Shown one piece after another: positions 1 to 6,703 of a stretch of 30,517 nt of DNA (the first letter of the stretch is position 1; each line of letters begins with the position of its first letter). The translations under genes were made by a program, and so were the position numbers. The stretch comes from a virus, in the IMG/VR virus record IMGVR_UViG_3300025705_000013, positions 1 through 30,517 of that record. One strand, given 5' to 3'. The notes beneath the pieces were generated by a model that saw only the letters and a program-made list of their open reading frames with translations, did no database searches and had not been told where the DNA came from.

Positions 1-145
1 TTGCCATATTACAATACTTAGCATAGTCTTCAACACCAACCATTGCTAATGTCATTAACACAGGCAAAGCAGTTAGCATAAGCACGATAATCAATAATGC
101 CCAACCAAGTCCTTTAGTTGTGCAATAGTTTGTTTGTTCACTCAT
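1..145 (-). CDS. Small membrane protein, 3' end cut off by window edge
   Basis: The reading frame starts at 145 and is still open at base 1, giving 48 residues. It begins MSEQTNYCTTKGLGWALL and holds one hydrophobic stretch at about residues 13-36, so it is probably a single-pass inner-membrane protein. GGGAG lies 7 bases before the ATG at 145; a second in-frame ATG at 148 is only 4 bases from it and is less likely. The start overlaps the end of the upstream gene by 8 bases, the usual tight packing here. I do not recognise a family. Confidence 0.6.
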   Translation of the reverse strand, partial: MSEQTNYCTTKGLGWALLIIVLMLTALPVLMTLAMVGVEDYAKYCNMA

Positions 146-326
146 CATCTGTCTCCCAATAACGAACATAAAAATGATCCCCACATGCGTCAATCTCTGC
201 CTGTGGATAACCTTCGCTCAACAACCATTCTAATGTATTGTTTTTCTTGTGAACCTCCATTGGCAATGGTTTAGGAAATCCATACTTCCATCCGCTGGGT
301 GGATCACACATCAATACTTTATTCAT
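138..326 (-). CDS. Conserved-looking small phage protein, unknown function
   Basis: A 62-residue soluble acidic protein beginning MNKVLMCDPPSGWKYGFPKP. I chose the start at 326, not the longer frame from 353, because GGAGAG sits just before this ATG and the shorter start leaves only an 8-base overlap with the gene before it. The Cys-Asp-Pro-Pro-Ser-Gly-Trp opening is distinctive and, from memory, similar openings occur in small proteins of marine T4-like phages. No catalytic motif is visible. It is the middle gene of a three-gene unit driven from the promoter at 744-772. Confidence 0.6.
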   Translation of the reverse strand: MNKVLMCDPPSGWKYGFPKPLPMEVHKKNNTLEWLLSEGYPQAEIDACGDHFYVRYWETDDE

Positions 327-681
327 GCTCTCCGCCGTTTGCACGACCGTCATATTTACGACCAGATTTCAAAAGATTATTAAGAGACTCAGGATTGTTT
401 TCAGCTTGACGAAATGTTACAACTGTAATTGTAATACCACTAATAAGCAATAGGTGGAATGCAGCACTAAGACCGAAAGCGACATAGCTTCCTACCATTA
501 GGGCAAAGATACCAGACCAAATAAAGAACAGACATTGAAAGATCATATGTCCTACCATTGGGTCTAAGTTTCGTAGTGGGGATTTTTCAATTGTCATTAC
601 ACTGTCCCACATATCTTTAGGGATTGAACTAATTTCAGTCAGTGTAGTTGCCCATCCAATGGGCTTTGGTTTATTATCCAT
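319..681 (-). CDS. Predicted two-helix membrane protein
   Basis: A 120-residue protein with a soluble N-terminal half (about 1-45), two adjacent hydrophobic segments (about 46-68 and 72-92) and a charged C-terminal tail, so it is probably an inner-membrane hairpin. Family not recognised. CGGAGAG lies shortly before the ATG at 681. It is the first gene after a strong sigma70-type promoter at 744-772, and its leader carries a perfect 9-bp hairpin. That suggests early, host-polymerase transcription. A role in the host envelope is only inferred from the membrane segments. Confidence 0.6.
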   Translation of the reverse strand: MDNKPKPIGWATTLTEISSIPKDMWDSVMTIEKSPLRNLDPMVGHMIFQCLFFIWSGIFALMVGSYVAFGLSAAFHLLLISGITITVVTFRQAENNPESLNNLLKSGRKYDGRANGGEHE

Positions 682-704
682 AGTACTCTCCGTGTGTGTT
701 GAAA

Positions 705-727
705 GTCAAACCCAAGAAGGGTTTGAC
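705..727 (-). promoter_or_regulatory. Perfect 9-bp hairpin in the 5' leader of the 681-1 unit
   Basis: Arms GTCAAACCC (705-713) and GGGTTTGAC (719-727) are exactly complementary around a 5-base loop. The hairpin lies between the promoter at 744-772 and the start codon at 681, so it would form near the 5' end of the transcript. No T-run follows on the minus strand, so I favour a transcript-stabilising or translational element over a terminator. Confidence 0.55.
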
Positions 728-743
728 CATTACTTATAGAATC

Positions 744-772
744 AATATAACATTAATTTAAGTATTTGTCAA
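744..772 (-). promoter_or_regulatory. Consensus sigma70-type early promoter
   Basis: On the minus strand this reads TTGACA (767-772), a 17-base spacer, then TATATT (744-749). It sits between hsp20 and the small membrane gene starting at 681. Such near-perfect host-type promoters mark early transcription units in T4-like phages. Confidence 0.75.
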
Positions 773-778
773 TAGTAA

Positions 779-1231
779 TTATCCGTTGAGTTGTTCAACT
801 GCAGATGCAGCATTACTAATTTCAATTTTACGAGGTTTCTTTTCTTCAGGGATTACGTTCTCAAGTGAAATCGTAAGGATACCGCTATCAAGTGTTGCAC
901 CATTTACTACAATCGTATCCGATAATGTAAAGGTCCTGCGGAAGTTACGTGCGGAAATACCGCGGTGTAGGTAAGCAGGTTCATCTTCTTTGGGAGATTG
1001 ATTTCCATCAATAGTGAGTGTTCCATCTCTCAATTCAATGTCCAAATCATCATAAGTAAAGCCTGCAATTGCTAACTGCAATTCATAGGTTTCATCTGAT
1101 GTTTTGATAATATTATAAGGGGGATAGTTTGCTTGACTTGGTGTTTCTTGTCTCATTCTGTCAATCATTCGGTCAAAGCCGATGAAGAATGGATCATTTA
1201 ACATAGACGTATCTAATCTGCGTGTATTCAT
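779..1231 (-). CDS. Hsp20 family small heat-shock protein
   Basis: A 150-residue alpha-crystallin-type chaperone. The N-terminus MNTRRLDTSMLNDPFFIGFD resembles IbpA-type proteins. The crystallin domain spans about 38-138, with strand motifs YELQLAIAGF and IELRDGTLTI and the conserved L-x-x-G-I-L-T-I-S-L segment before the C-terminus. The I-E-I near the end matches the I-x-I/V oligomerisation motif. Phage homologues are thought to keep virion or host proteins soluble during infection. AAGGAG precedes the ATG, and its own promoter lies at 1294-1321, so it can be expressed apart from the replication genes upstream. Confidence 0.93.
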   Translation of the reverse strand: MNTRRLDTSMLNDPFFIGFDRMIDRMRQETPSQANYPPYNIIKTSDETYELQLAIAGFTYDDLDIELRDGTLTIDGNQSPKEDEPAYLHRGISARNFRRTFTLSDTIVVNGATLDSGILTISLENVIPEEKKPRKIEISNAASAVEQLNG

Positions 1232-1293
1232 TTTATTTCTCCTTAAATAAGCAAGATTAATGTAAGGAACCCTTTACGGCATTCCATACACTA

Positions 1294-1321
1294 TATATAA
1301 TACATTTTTCTAAAATGTCAA
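1294..1321 (-). promoter_or_regulatory. sigma70-type promoter for hsp20
   Basis: On the minus strand TTGACA (1316-1321) is followed after 16 bases by TATATA (1294-1299); an overlapping TATATA gives 18 bases. The leader just downstream carries GGAA and TTCC arms that could form a short 5' hairpin. It lies between the secreted-protein gene and hsp20. Confidence 0.7.
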
Positions 1322-1330
1322 TGGTTTTAA

Positions 1331-1651
1331 TTAATTATTTTCAGTATAAGGCTCAAAATTACTTCCATTGGCAACCATACAGGCAATACCATTAGGATAT
1401 AATGAAACTAAAGTCCATGAACCTGTATCCTGATTAACCGTGAAAACAAATTCAGTTTTGATGGTTTGTCCTGAGGCATGAATATTCAATATTTGCCCAT
1501 TAAACAATATCGGTTCTTCATGCTCTTTAGCAATTTCTGCAATCTCTTGCATCGTGGCACAGTTTTGCTTTGCATAAAATGGTGGGAAATTCGATTCTTG
1601 GGCAACAGCGGGTGCCGCAAGTAGTGCTGTAAGTAGTATTAGATATTTCAT
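1331..1651 (-). CDS. Exported small protein with signal peptide
   Basis: A 106-residue protein whose first 18 residues (MKYLILLTALLAAPAVAQ) form a classical Sec signal peptide with a probable cut after AVA. The mature part has two cysteines, about residues 31 and 91, that could pair in the periplasm. I recognise the general look (mature start near a Cys, a central W-T-L strand, a late N-G-x-A-C) from marine phage genomes, but no function is established. AGGAAG precedes the ATG. It follows the dUTPase gene after 9 bases. A periplasmic role during infection is inference. Confidence 0.7.
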   Translation of the reverse strand: MKYLILLTALLAAPAVAQESNFPPFYAKQNCATMQEIAEIAKEHEEPILFNGQILNIHASGQTIKTEFVFTVNQDTGSWTLVSLYPNGIACMVANGSNFEPYTENN

Positions 1652-1660
1652 ATCATCTTC

Positions 1661-2170
1661 CTATTCTCCAGTACTACCAAACCCTCCGTCTCTTTCGGTT
1701 TTTTGTTCTGGACGTTCGTTGGTTTCATTTAATTCAATGTTTGTTGTTGGTTCAATTAAACATTGAGCTAATCGCTCACCGTGCTCAATAGTAATAAGAC
1801 TATCACTAAAATTAGTGAGCATTATAAACGACTCCTCGACATAATCAGAATCAATTATGCCAACACCATTTGCCATGGCTAAACCTTTTTTAAGTGCAGT
1901 ACCTGACCTAATATACATCTTCATAACGTGACCTTTTGGTACGTCAAAGATTAAACCTGTAGGGACGAGTACTCTCATCTCTGGTGGTAGTTGAAAGGCA
2001 TCAGGTTTTTGGCCAACACCTTTCACTACAATATCCAACTTCTTGTTCCATGTATTGTAAGCAACAAGTCTTTGCTTATGTTCAATACAGGCTGCTACAT
2101 CAAAACCTGCTGATCCTGCCGTTGCGTATTCAGGCATTGTAGCACGCTCATTCATTTTATAAACATTCAT
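1661..2170 (-). CDS. dut: Trimeric dUTPase (dUTP diphosphatase)
   Basis: Hydrolyses dUTP to dUMP and pyrophosphate, keeping uracil out of DNA and feeding thymidylate synthesis. All five family motifs are visible: AGSAGFDVAA (about 18-27), IRSGTALKKGL, GVGIIDSDY, RLAQCLIEP and the C-terminal ERDGGFGSTG arm. Length is 169 residues with an insertion of about 40 between motifs 1 and 2. I chose the ATG at 2170 over the frame start at 2203 because GGAAAG precedes it and it begins right at the end of regA. T4 itself uses the unrelated gp56 for this job. Confidence 0.93.
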   Translation of the reverse strand: MNVYKMNERATMPEYATAGSAGFDVAACIEHKQRLVAYNTWNKKLDIVVKGVGQKPDAFQLPPEMRVLVPTGLIFDVPKGHVMKMYIRSGTALKKGLAMANGVGIIDSDYVEESFIMLTNFSDSLITIEHGERLAQCLIEPTTNIELNETNERPEQKTERDGGFGSTGE

Positions 2171-2171
2171 A

Positions 2172-2579
2172 TTATTTCTTTCCAATATTATATTTTGCTT
2201 CAAGTATCCAATTATCTTTTTCTTTATGTGAAAGAATTTTGATTTGGTTTAAAGGTGCAATTGGGTCTTGCGCCTTTTCAGTGTTCACAATATTAACCAA
2301 ACCCCATTCTTCCAATAAGTTAACTATTGTATTACGTCTTGCATTATCTTCTTCGATAAACGTGTCCTTTTTACCATCTAGGATAAACAATTCTTTAAAG
2401 TGTAGAATTGCATAGCGACCTTGTTTGTGTAGGATGTGGCAAGATTGGTATAGTTTCTTTTCTTTACGAGATGAAATACCAATACGCGTGAGTGTTTCTT
2501 TAATTTTTAGAAAGCTGTCCTGCGTTGGTAGGGTAATTTCAATACCGACTCCTCTAAAAATGTTTTCTTCAATTTGCAT
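2172..2579 (-). CDS. regA: RegA translational repressor of early genes
   Basis: RegA binds the start regions of early phage mRNAs and blocks their translation. The 135-residue protein aligns by eye with T4 RegA (122 residues): I-E-I-T-L near the start, FLKIKETLTRIGI, LYQSCHILHKQGRYAILHFK, then RRNTIVNLLEEWGL. It has about 10 extra residues at the N-terminus. Gene order after gp44 and gp62 is as in T4. The 71-base gap upstream is long for this operon and may hold a control site. AAAGGTG lies 8 bases before the ATG. Confidence 0.95.
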   Translation of the reverse strand: MQIEENIFRGVGIEITLPTQDSFLKIKETLTRIGISSRKEKKLYQSCHILHKQGRYAILHFKELFILDGKKDTFIEEDNARRNTIVNLLEEWGLVNIVNTEKAQDPIAPLNQIKILSHKEKDNWILEAKYNIGKK

Positions 2580-2650
2580 AACGATAGCACCTTTATTATT
2601 GTTATTATTTAGGCGATGCTCTCATGACCATCCGAATATTTATCATTTTC

Positions 2651-3046
2651 TTACCCTCCTGTGCTCAATTTGGAATGTACCTCTTTGAGATCAGCGGTTG
2701 ATAATGCTTTGAGATAGAGTTTAGCAATTGTTCTATTACATTGGTATACTTCTTGAATGGCATCAAGGTCTTTACTTTTATCAGCTTTTGGCCATTTGCT
2801 AAACCGTTTACGTTTACGCAATACACCTCGGTAATATTGAAATTGAGCATCTTTGAATAAGTGTGCTCTTTGATTCATTTCGTTTGCGTGAAGAATAGAA
2901 TCCTCAAAGTTAGTAAACCCACGGTTAACAATATATGGAACATATAGATTTTCTGCCATCTCAGGATTTTCATGGTTTGCAATCAAATCATCCTTTGAGA
3001 AGGATGCCGCGTTCATAAAATCAAAGGGTGTTATTTCTTTGACCAT
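2651..3046 (-). CDS. 62: Clamp loader small subunit (gp62-like)
   Basis: One gp62 subunit joins four gp44 subunits to load the gp45 clamp at primer-template junctions. The 131-residue protein has the family start (P-F-D-F-M-N), the central Y-Y-R-G-V-L-R-K-R-K-R-F and W-P-K-A segments and a helical C-terminus. It is shorter than T4 gp62 (187 residues), as I recall for marine relatives. GAGGAG lies before the ATG. The start overlaps the preceding zinc-ribbon gene by 26 bases, and it follows gp44 with only that gene between. Assignment rests on motif and gene order. Confidence 0.88.
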   Translation of the reverse strand: MVKEITPFDFMNAASFSKDDLIANHENPEMAENLYVPYIVNRGFTNFEDSILHANEMNQRAHLFKDAQFQYYRGVLRKRKRFSKWPKADKSKDLDAIQEVYQCNRTIAKLYLKALSTADLKEVHSKLSTGG

Positions 3047-3230
3047 TTAGTTTCTCCTCAAGATCTTTAAGCATATCATCAAAATCATCAGCGCAATTTT
3101 GACATAGCTTTAGGTGTAGCGGTCCATCCGCGGTATCAATGTCAACACTATAAATGTCTTTCTTATTAACAGTGTTTTCACAATTAAAACAAGTATGTAT
3201 GCCTATTAGTTTTTTGATCCATTCACTCAT
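3021..3230 (-). CDS. Small zinc-ribbon-like protein between clamp-loader genes
   Basis: A 69-residue acidic protein with two Cys pairs, C-F-N-C (14-17) and C-Q-N-C (43-46), spaced as in a treble-clef or zinc-ribbon fold, followed by a predicted helix rich in Asp, Glu and Leu. The ATG overlaps the gp44 stop (ATGA), so its translation is coupled to gp44, and it runs into gp62. T4 has no gene at this place. It may be a clamp-loader or replisome accessory factor, but that is inferred from position only. Confidence 0.7.
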   Translation of the reverse strand: MSEWIKKLIGIHTCFNCENTVNKKDIYSVDIDTADGPLHLKLCQNCADDFDDMLKDLEEKLNGQRNNTL

Positions 3231-4180
3231 CTGAAACTCGTTTCTATCATAATTTCAGTTAAGAATGCAACCATGTTAACTTCAAGGTCAGCTACAAAGT
3301 TGGCCTTATACATATAGTCAGCAAGTGTTACAACAAAACCTGGCATTGATCTCATTTCAATTTTATCGTTTGACATATCATAGATACGACGGAACATCTC
3401 ATTCATATCCTGGTCACTGTTTTTAGCAACCCATTTACGCATATTGGTAAAATCTTTTGCTTTGAGTAATTCAAACAGCGTATCCATTGATTCTTGTTTA
3501 AGATTAACAAAAATACCTTCATCAATTTTACCTGAAGCTGCATATGATTGCAGTTCAGTTAGAACACGACGGAAGTCAGGAAAATGTTTTTGGATTACTT
3601 TTGCAACTACCGCTTTATCGTGAGCGACGTTTTCCGTTTCAAGAATTGCCTCAACTCGTTTCATAAATTGCATCGCAAGTTTAGGACGGTCACTGGTTTC
3701 AATACTGAAATCAACTTCTGATAACCGAGAACGGAGTGGTGCAATAATACGGTTTTTGAAGTTACACGTAAAGATGAAACCGCAATTGGATGAGAATTCC
3801 TCAATAAAATTACGGAGTGCGGGTTGCACGTTAGCAGCATTTAGATAATCTGCTTCATCAAAGATAACGTATTTACGGCCACCTTGAAGTGATACCGCTG
3901 ACGCATATGTTGAGATATCATAGCGAAGAGTATCAATGTTTACGTTCAATGATCCGTTCTTAACAATATAGTCACAACCCATTTCTTCGAGCATTGCTTT
4001 TGCAATTGTTGTTTTACCAACACCTGGTCCACCACTCAATAACAGATTAGGAATACTATCATCGGATACGAATTTTTTAAACATATCTTTAGTTTTTTGC
4101 GGAAGAATTGTGTCTTCGATAACCTGAGGTCTATATCGTTCAACCCACAATACTTCATTTGCTTTTGCATCTACAGCCAT
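3227..4180 (-). CDS. 44: Clamp loader large subunit, AAA+ ATPase (gp44-like)
   Basis: ATP-driven motor of the T4-type clamp loader. The 317 residues match T4 gp44 in length (319). It starts with the W-V-E-R-Y-R-P box and carries Walker A GGPGVGKTT (50-58), Walker B VIFDEADYL (105-113), a sensor-1 segment near FIFTCN and the arginine-finger motif as S-R-L at 151-153 (often S-R-C). A C-terminal collar domain follows. It is separated from the upstream 86-residue gene by 56 bases that hold a GC-rich hairpin (4213-4229). Confidence 0.96.
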   Translation of the reverse strand: MAVDAKANEVLWVERYRPQVIEDTILPQKTKDMFKKFVSDDSIPNLLLSGGPGVGKTTIAKAMLEEMGCDYIVKNGSLNVNIDTLRYDISTYASAVSLQGGRKYVIFDEADYLNAANVQPALRNFIEEFSSNCGFIFTCNFKNRIIAPLRSRLSEVDFSIETSDRPKLAMQFMKRVEAILETENVAHDKAVVAKVIQKHFPDFRRVLTELQSYAASGKIDEGIFVNLKQESMDTLFELLKAKDFTNMRKWVAKNSDQDMNEMFRRIYDMSNDKIEMRSMPGFVVTLADYMYKANFVADLEVNMVAFLTEIMIETSFR

Positions 4181-4212
4181 TTAATCACCATTTCATAATA
4201 TAAAAATAAGGT

Positions 4213-4229
4213 GGGGGCATTTCACCCCC
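4213..4229. terminator. GC-rich hairpin with T-runs, possible attenuator
   Basis: GGGGG (4213-4217) and CCCCC (4225-4229) pair around a 7-base loop. On the minus strand TTATTTTTAT follows three bases after the stem; on the plus strand a five-T run follows close by. It lies between the clamp-plus-86-residue pair and gp44, where it could trim read-through and lower clamp-loader expression relative to clamp. Confidence 0.5.
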
Positions 4230-4236
4230 GAAGTTT

Positions 4237-4497
4237 TTACTGAACTTTATCAGCGAGCGGTGCATCTGCCGGAATATCAGCAGGCGCATCCATAGCCATC
4301 CGGCCTTGAGGTGCCTCACCTTGTGGAGCGTTCTGTTGCAAAAACATTTCCAATTTGTTGCGGAGCATACCTACTCCTGCCAATTCACGGCCTTCAATAC
4401 CGCCTCGGCGTGATACCACATCAATCATTTGAACAACTGTTGCGATATCTTGTAGCGAGAGTTGTACCTTCTCTTGCTCTTGATTTTCGTTTTCCAT
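4237..4497 (-). CDS. Small Gln/Glu/Ala-rich protein between clamp and clamp loader
   Basis: An 86-residue protein with a helical N-terminal half (about 8-60: S-L-Q-D-I-A-T-V-V-Q-M-I-D) and a low-complexity tail rich in Ala, Pro, Asp and Met. The ATG follows the gp45 stop directly (TAAATG), so translation is likely coupled. Family not recognised by name. Its place between gp45 and gp44 suggests, but does not show, a replication role. Confidence 0.65.
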   Translation of the reverse strand: MENENQEQEKVQLSLQDIATVVQMIDVVSRRGGIEGRELAGVGMLRNKLEMFLQQNAPQGEAPQGRMAMDAPADIPADAPLADKVQ

Positions 4498-5163
4498 TTA
4501 GGACCCTTTCTTATAAGTCGACTTTGTGTCAATTGCTACGTAATATGTAGCTTCGTTACCTTTGAACTCAGAGATACCTTTACTTGAAAGCGTAACTTTG
4601 TAATCCTGAGGTAGGAGTTTCAAATTATCAGTCTTGATGATAATTTTGAATGTATCAGATGTTTCACCGATTTCTACACCATAATCATCAGCCTTTTCGG
4701 TAGATGAGTCAAGCGCTTTAAGATAGCATTTGCCATCTTGTCCAACAAATGCAACTTCAGAGAATTGAAGCACACCTGCTGCTTTCACCACTGATTGGAT
4801 ATCTTCCCACGATACCGCCACTTCAACGTCAGCGTCCGTGATCTGAATGTCTTTCTCAGGTGGTGTATGAATCATAGAGATATCAGCAAACGCATAACGT
4901 GTGCGCTGTTTACCTTCTGTGATAATAAAGTATTTATCATGGAATTCTACATCCGGTTGCGAATGAAGTGACAAAATTGATAGAAATCTTGACAAATCAT
5001 AGATACAAGCTTGTGATGGAATTTGATCTGGGATTGTTGCTGTTGCGAGCAATGTTTTCTCAGGTGTAATTGTTTTCAATGTACTACCTGGTTGCATCAA
5101 GATTGATTTATTAATAGTAGAGAAACTCTTCAGAATAGTTAGAGTACGGTCAGAAAATTGCAT
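4498..5163 (-). CDS. 45: DNA polymerase sliding clamp (gp45-like)
   Basis: Trimeric ring that tethers the phage polymerase and, in T4, also activates late transcription. The 221 residues fit T4 gp45 (228). By-eye matches include the start (F-S-D-R-T-L-T-I-L-K-S-F), N-K-S-I-L near 18-22, the long central linker and the C-terminal Y-Y-V-A-I-D-T-K. AGGAG precedes the ATG. Gene order gp45, small gene, gp44, zinc ribbon, gp62, regA is the T4 core with two insertions. The clamp is the presumed docking partner for the tails of the genes at 6700-7923 and 7937-9187. Confidence 0.93.
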   Translation of the reverse strand: MQFSDRTLTILKSFSTINKSILMQPGSTLKTITPEKTLLATATIPDQIPSQACIYDLSRFLSILSLHSQPDVEFHDKYFIITEGKQRTRYAFADISMIHTPPEKDIQITDADVEVAVSWEDIQSVVKAAGVLQFSEVAFVGQDGKCYLKALDSSTEKADDYGVEIGETSDTFKIIIKTDNLKLLPQDYKVTLSSKGISEFKGNEATYYVAIDTKSTYKKGS

Positions 5164-5186
5164 TATATAAGACTCCTGTCATTGTG

Positions 5187-6080
5187 TTATCTGTTTATTT
5201 TATTACGCTTTTGCTTTTTTGTCAATGGCTTTTTTGCCTTTTGAGATGTTTTATCAGCAGTTAGTGGTGCACCGAGTGAACCGATATGTGCCATTGAACC
5301 TTTGAATACATATGCTCCAATATGTTGCAACTGCATCCATGGGCAAGTCCAAATTCTTAATCCAATATCACGTGCTTTGCGGCAGAAGAAGTAATCTTCC
5401 GATAGATACCGTTTTGACACTGGGTCAATGATACAATCAAAGTATGCATGGATCATTGTTTTACCATCAAAGTTTTCAGTACGAACATGGTCAGGTTTGT
5501 ATTCCATCTCAGGATATGCTTCTTTCCATTTGGTAAATGTTTCACGTGGGATGAGCATAAATCCTGTACCTGCTTCTGCAACCTCCATTGGTTCACCGAC
5601 ATTAAATGTTGCCTGTCCTTGAACCGGGTTCATAACATAATCAGCAGTATAGTTTTCTAATTCAAACGGATCTTTATCAGCACGACCTTCTTTGGCAGCA
5701 CGTGCTACCTTTTCCCAAGCAATTGTTTTCTTTGGGTAAGGACCTGTTACGATATTATAATTCTCAGGATCTGAAATGTTAACCGCAAGCATTGCAAGAA
5801 TATCTTTTGCATTGAAACCAATATCAGAGTCAATAAAGACCATATGGGTACATTCTGACCTTAGGAATTCATCAACACAATAGTTACGTGCTCGCTGTAC
5901 AAGGCTTTCATTAAACAAATAATAAAACTTTACGGTGATACCATTTGCAGCGCACATCATAGCCAAATCTGTTGAGGCTTTTGTATATGAGCCAGCACAT
6001 TGGGCTCCATACATCGGTGTTGCTATGAAGAGGGAGTACTGCCGTAATTCCTCAACTGTTACTTCTATTTTATTACTCAT
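5187..6080 (-). CDS. GT-A-fold glycosyltransferase-like protein
   Basis: A 297-residue protein with a nucleotide-sugar-transferase look: an N-terminal strand S-L-F-I-A-T-P, the conserved S-L-V-Q-R-A-R-N segment and a metal-binding D-S-D at 84-86 (HMVFIDSDIGF). A second acidic cluster S-E-D-Y-F-F-C lies in the C-terminal half, typical of a catalytic-base region. The tail is very basic (K-K-Q-K-R-N-K). The ATG overlaps the dexA stop (ATGA). The acceptor is unknown; it could act on DNA, sugar or protein. The basic tail would suit nucleic-acid contact, which is inference. Confidence 0.72.
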   Translation of the reverse strand: MSNKIEVTVEELRQYSLFIATPMYGAQCAGSYTKASTDLAMMCAANGITVKFYYLFNESLVQRARNYCVDEFLRSECTHMVFIDSDIGFNAKDILAMLAVNISDPENYNIVTGPYPKKTIAWEKVARAAKEGRADKDPFELENYTADYVMNPVQGQATFNVGEPMEVAEAGTGFMLIPRETFTKWKEAYPEMEYKPDHVRTENFDGKTMIHAYFDCIIDPVSKRYLSEDYFFCRKARDIGLRIWTCPWMQLQHIGAYVFKGSMAHIGSLGAPLTADKTSQKAKKPLTKKQKRNKINR

Positions 6081-6703
6081 ATCATCTCCATATCATTTTC
6101 AGCTCGATGGATTGCCTGTAAACGCATAACGTCCGCAAGAATATCCCATGAGCTATCGTGTTCTTTAAAATTATTTTCCCACACTTCTGTATTATTGATT
6201 GGACAAAAACCATTGATCTTTGGGAAATCCAATTTTGCATCAATATAAGTACGTGTATCTCGTACTCTCCAAAACTTTAGGTATTCTTCCATATGTAGAA
6301 GTTTGTTTTGTGATTTAAACAAACGACCTAGAATAATAGGATCAAACGTATTTGATCTTGACCACCAATATGTAATGTTTGGTTGGCTAATCAAATAATC
6401 CATAAACTCTGAACAGAACATTTCAACAGTTAAGTCGTTGGGTGTTGGTTTGATATGCCTACGCACCTCAGGACCTAGTGACTCCCACCAACTAACTGTT
6501 GATGCATCGACTTCAAATCCATACTTTTTAACCTGATTAACAACATCAAGTTTAAATCGTTTTGCTTTTACAACATCGTTGAAGTTGTATGGATCATCAA
6601 GAAACTTATCCCAATTGAATACCATAACCGAGCAGTCGATTACAGCACATTTATTAGCATCCTTTCCGAATGTTTCAAAGTCGATTATAAGATCGTTTCT
6701 CAC
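6077..6703 (-). CDS. dexA: DexA-like 3'-5' exonuclease (DnaQ fold)
   Basis: The 208 residues align by eye with T4 DexA (227). Exo I is I-I-D-F-E-T-F-G (D8, E10), a TFDPII segment near 119 fits exo II, and the C-terminal HDSSWDILADVM matches T4's HDSIHDCAKDIL. TVSWWESLGPEVR parallels T4's TIEWWKNQSPEAR. T4 DexA degrades single-stranded DNA and oligonucleotides. The frame starts with GTG at 6703, with AGGAG 8 bases upstream; that GTG overlaps the methyltransferase stop (GTGA). No usable ATG precedes the first exo motif. Confidence 0.9.
   Translation of the reverse strand: MRNDLIIDFETFGKDANKCAVIDCSVMVFNWDKFLDDPYNFNDVVKAKRFKLDVVNQVKKYGFEVDASTVSWWESLGPEVRRHIKPTPNDLTVEMFCSEFMDYLISQPNITYWWSRSNTFDPIILGRLFKSQNKLLHMEEYLKFWRVRDTRTYIDAKLDFPKINGFCPINNTEVWENNFKEHDSSWDILADVMRLQAIHRAENDMEMI

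Noticed and set aside
2636-2643. GATAAATA upstream of regA as a late promoter
   Set aside because: Weaker than the exact TATAAATA sites, in an early replication operon, and NATAAATA occurs several times by chance inside genes here.
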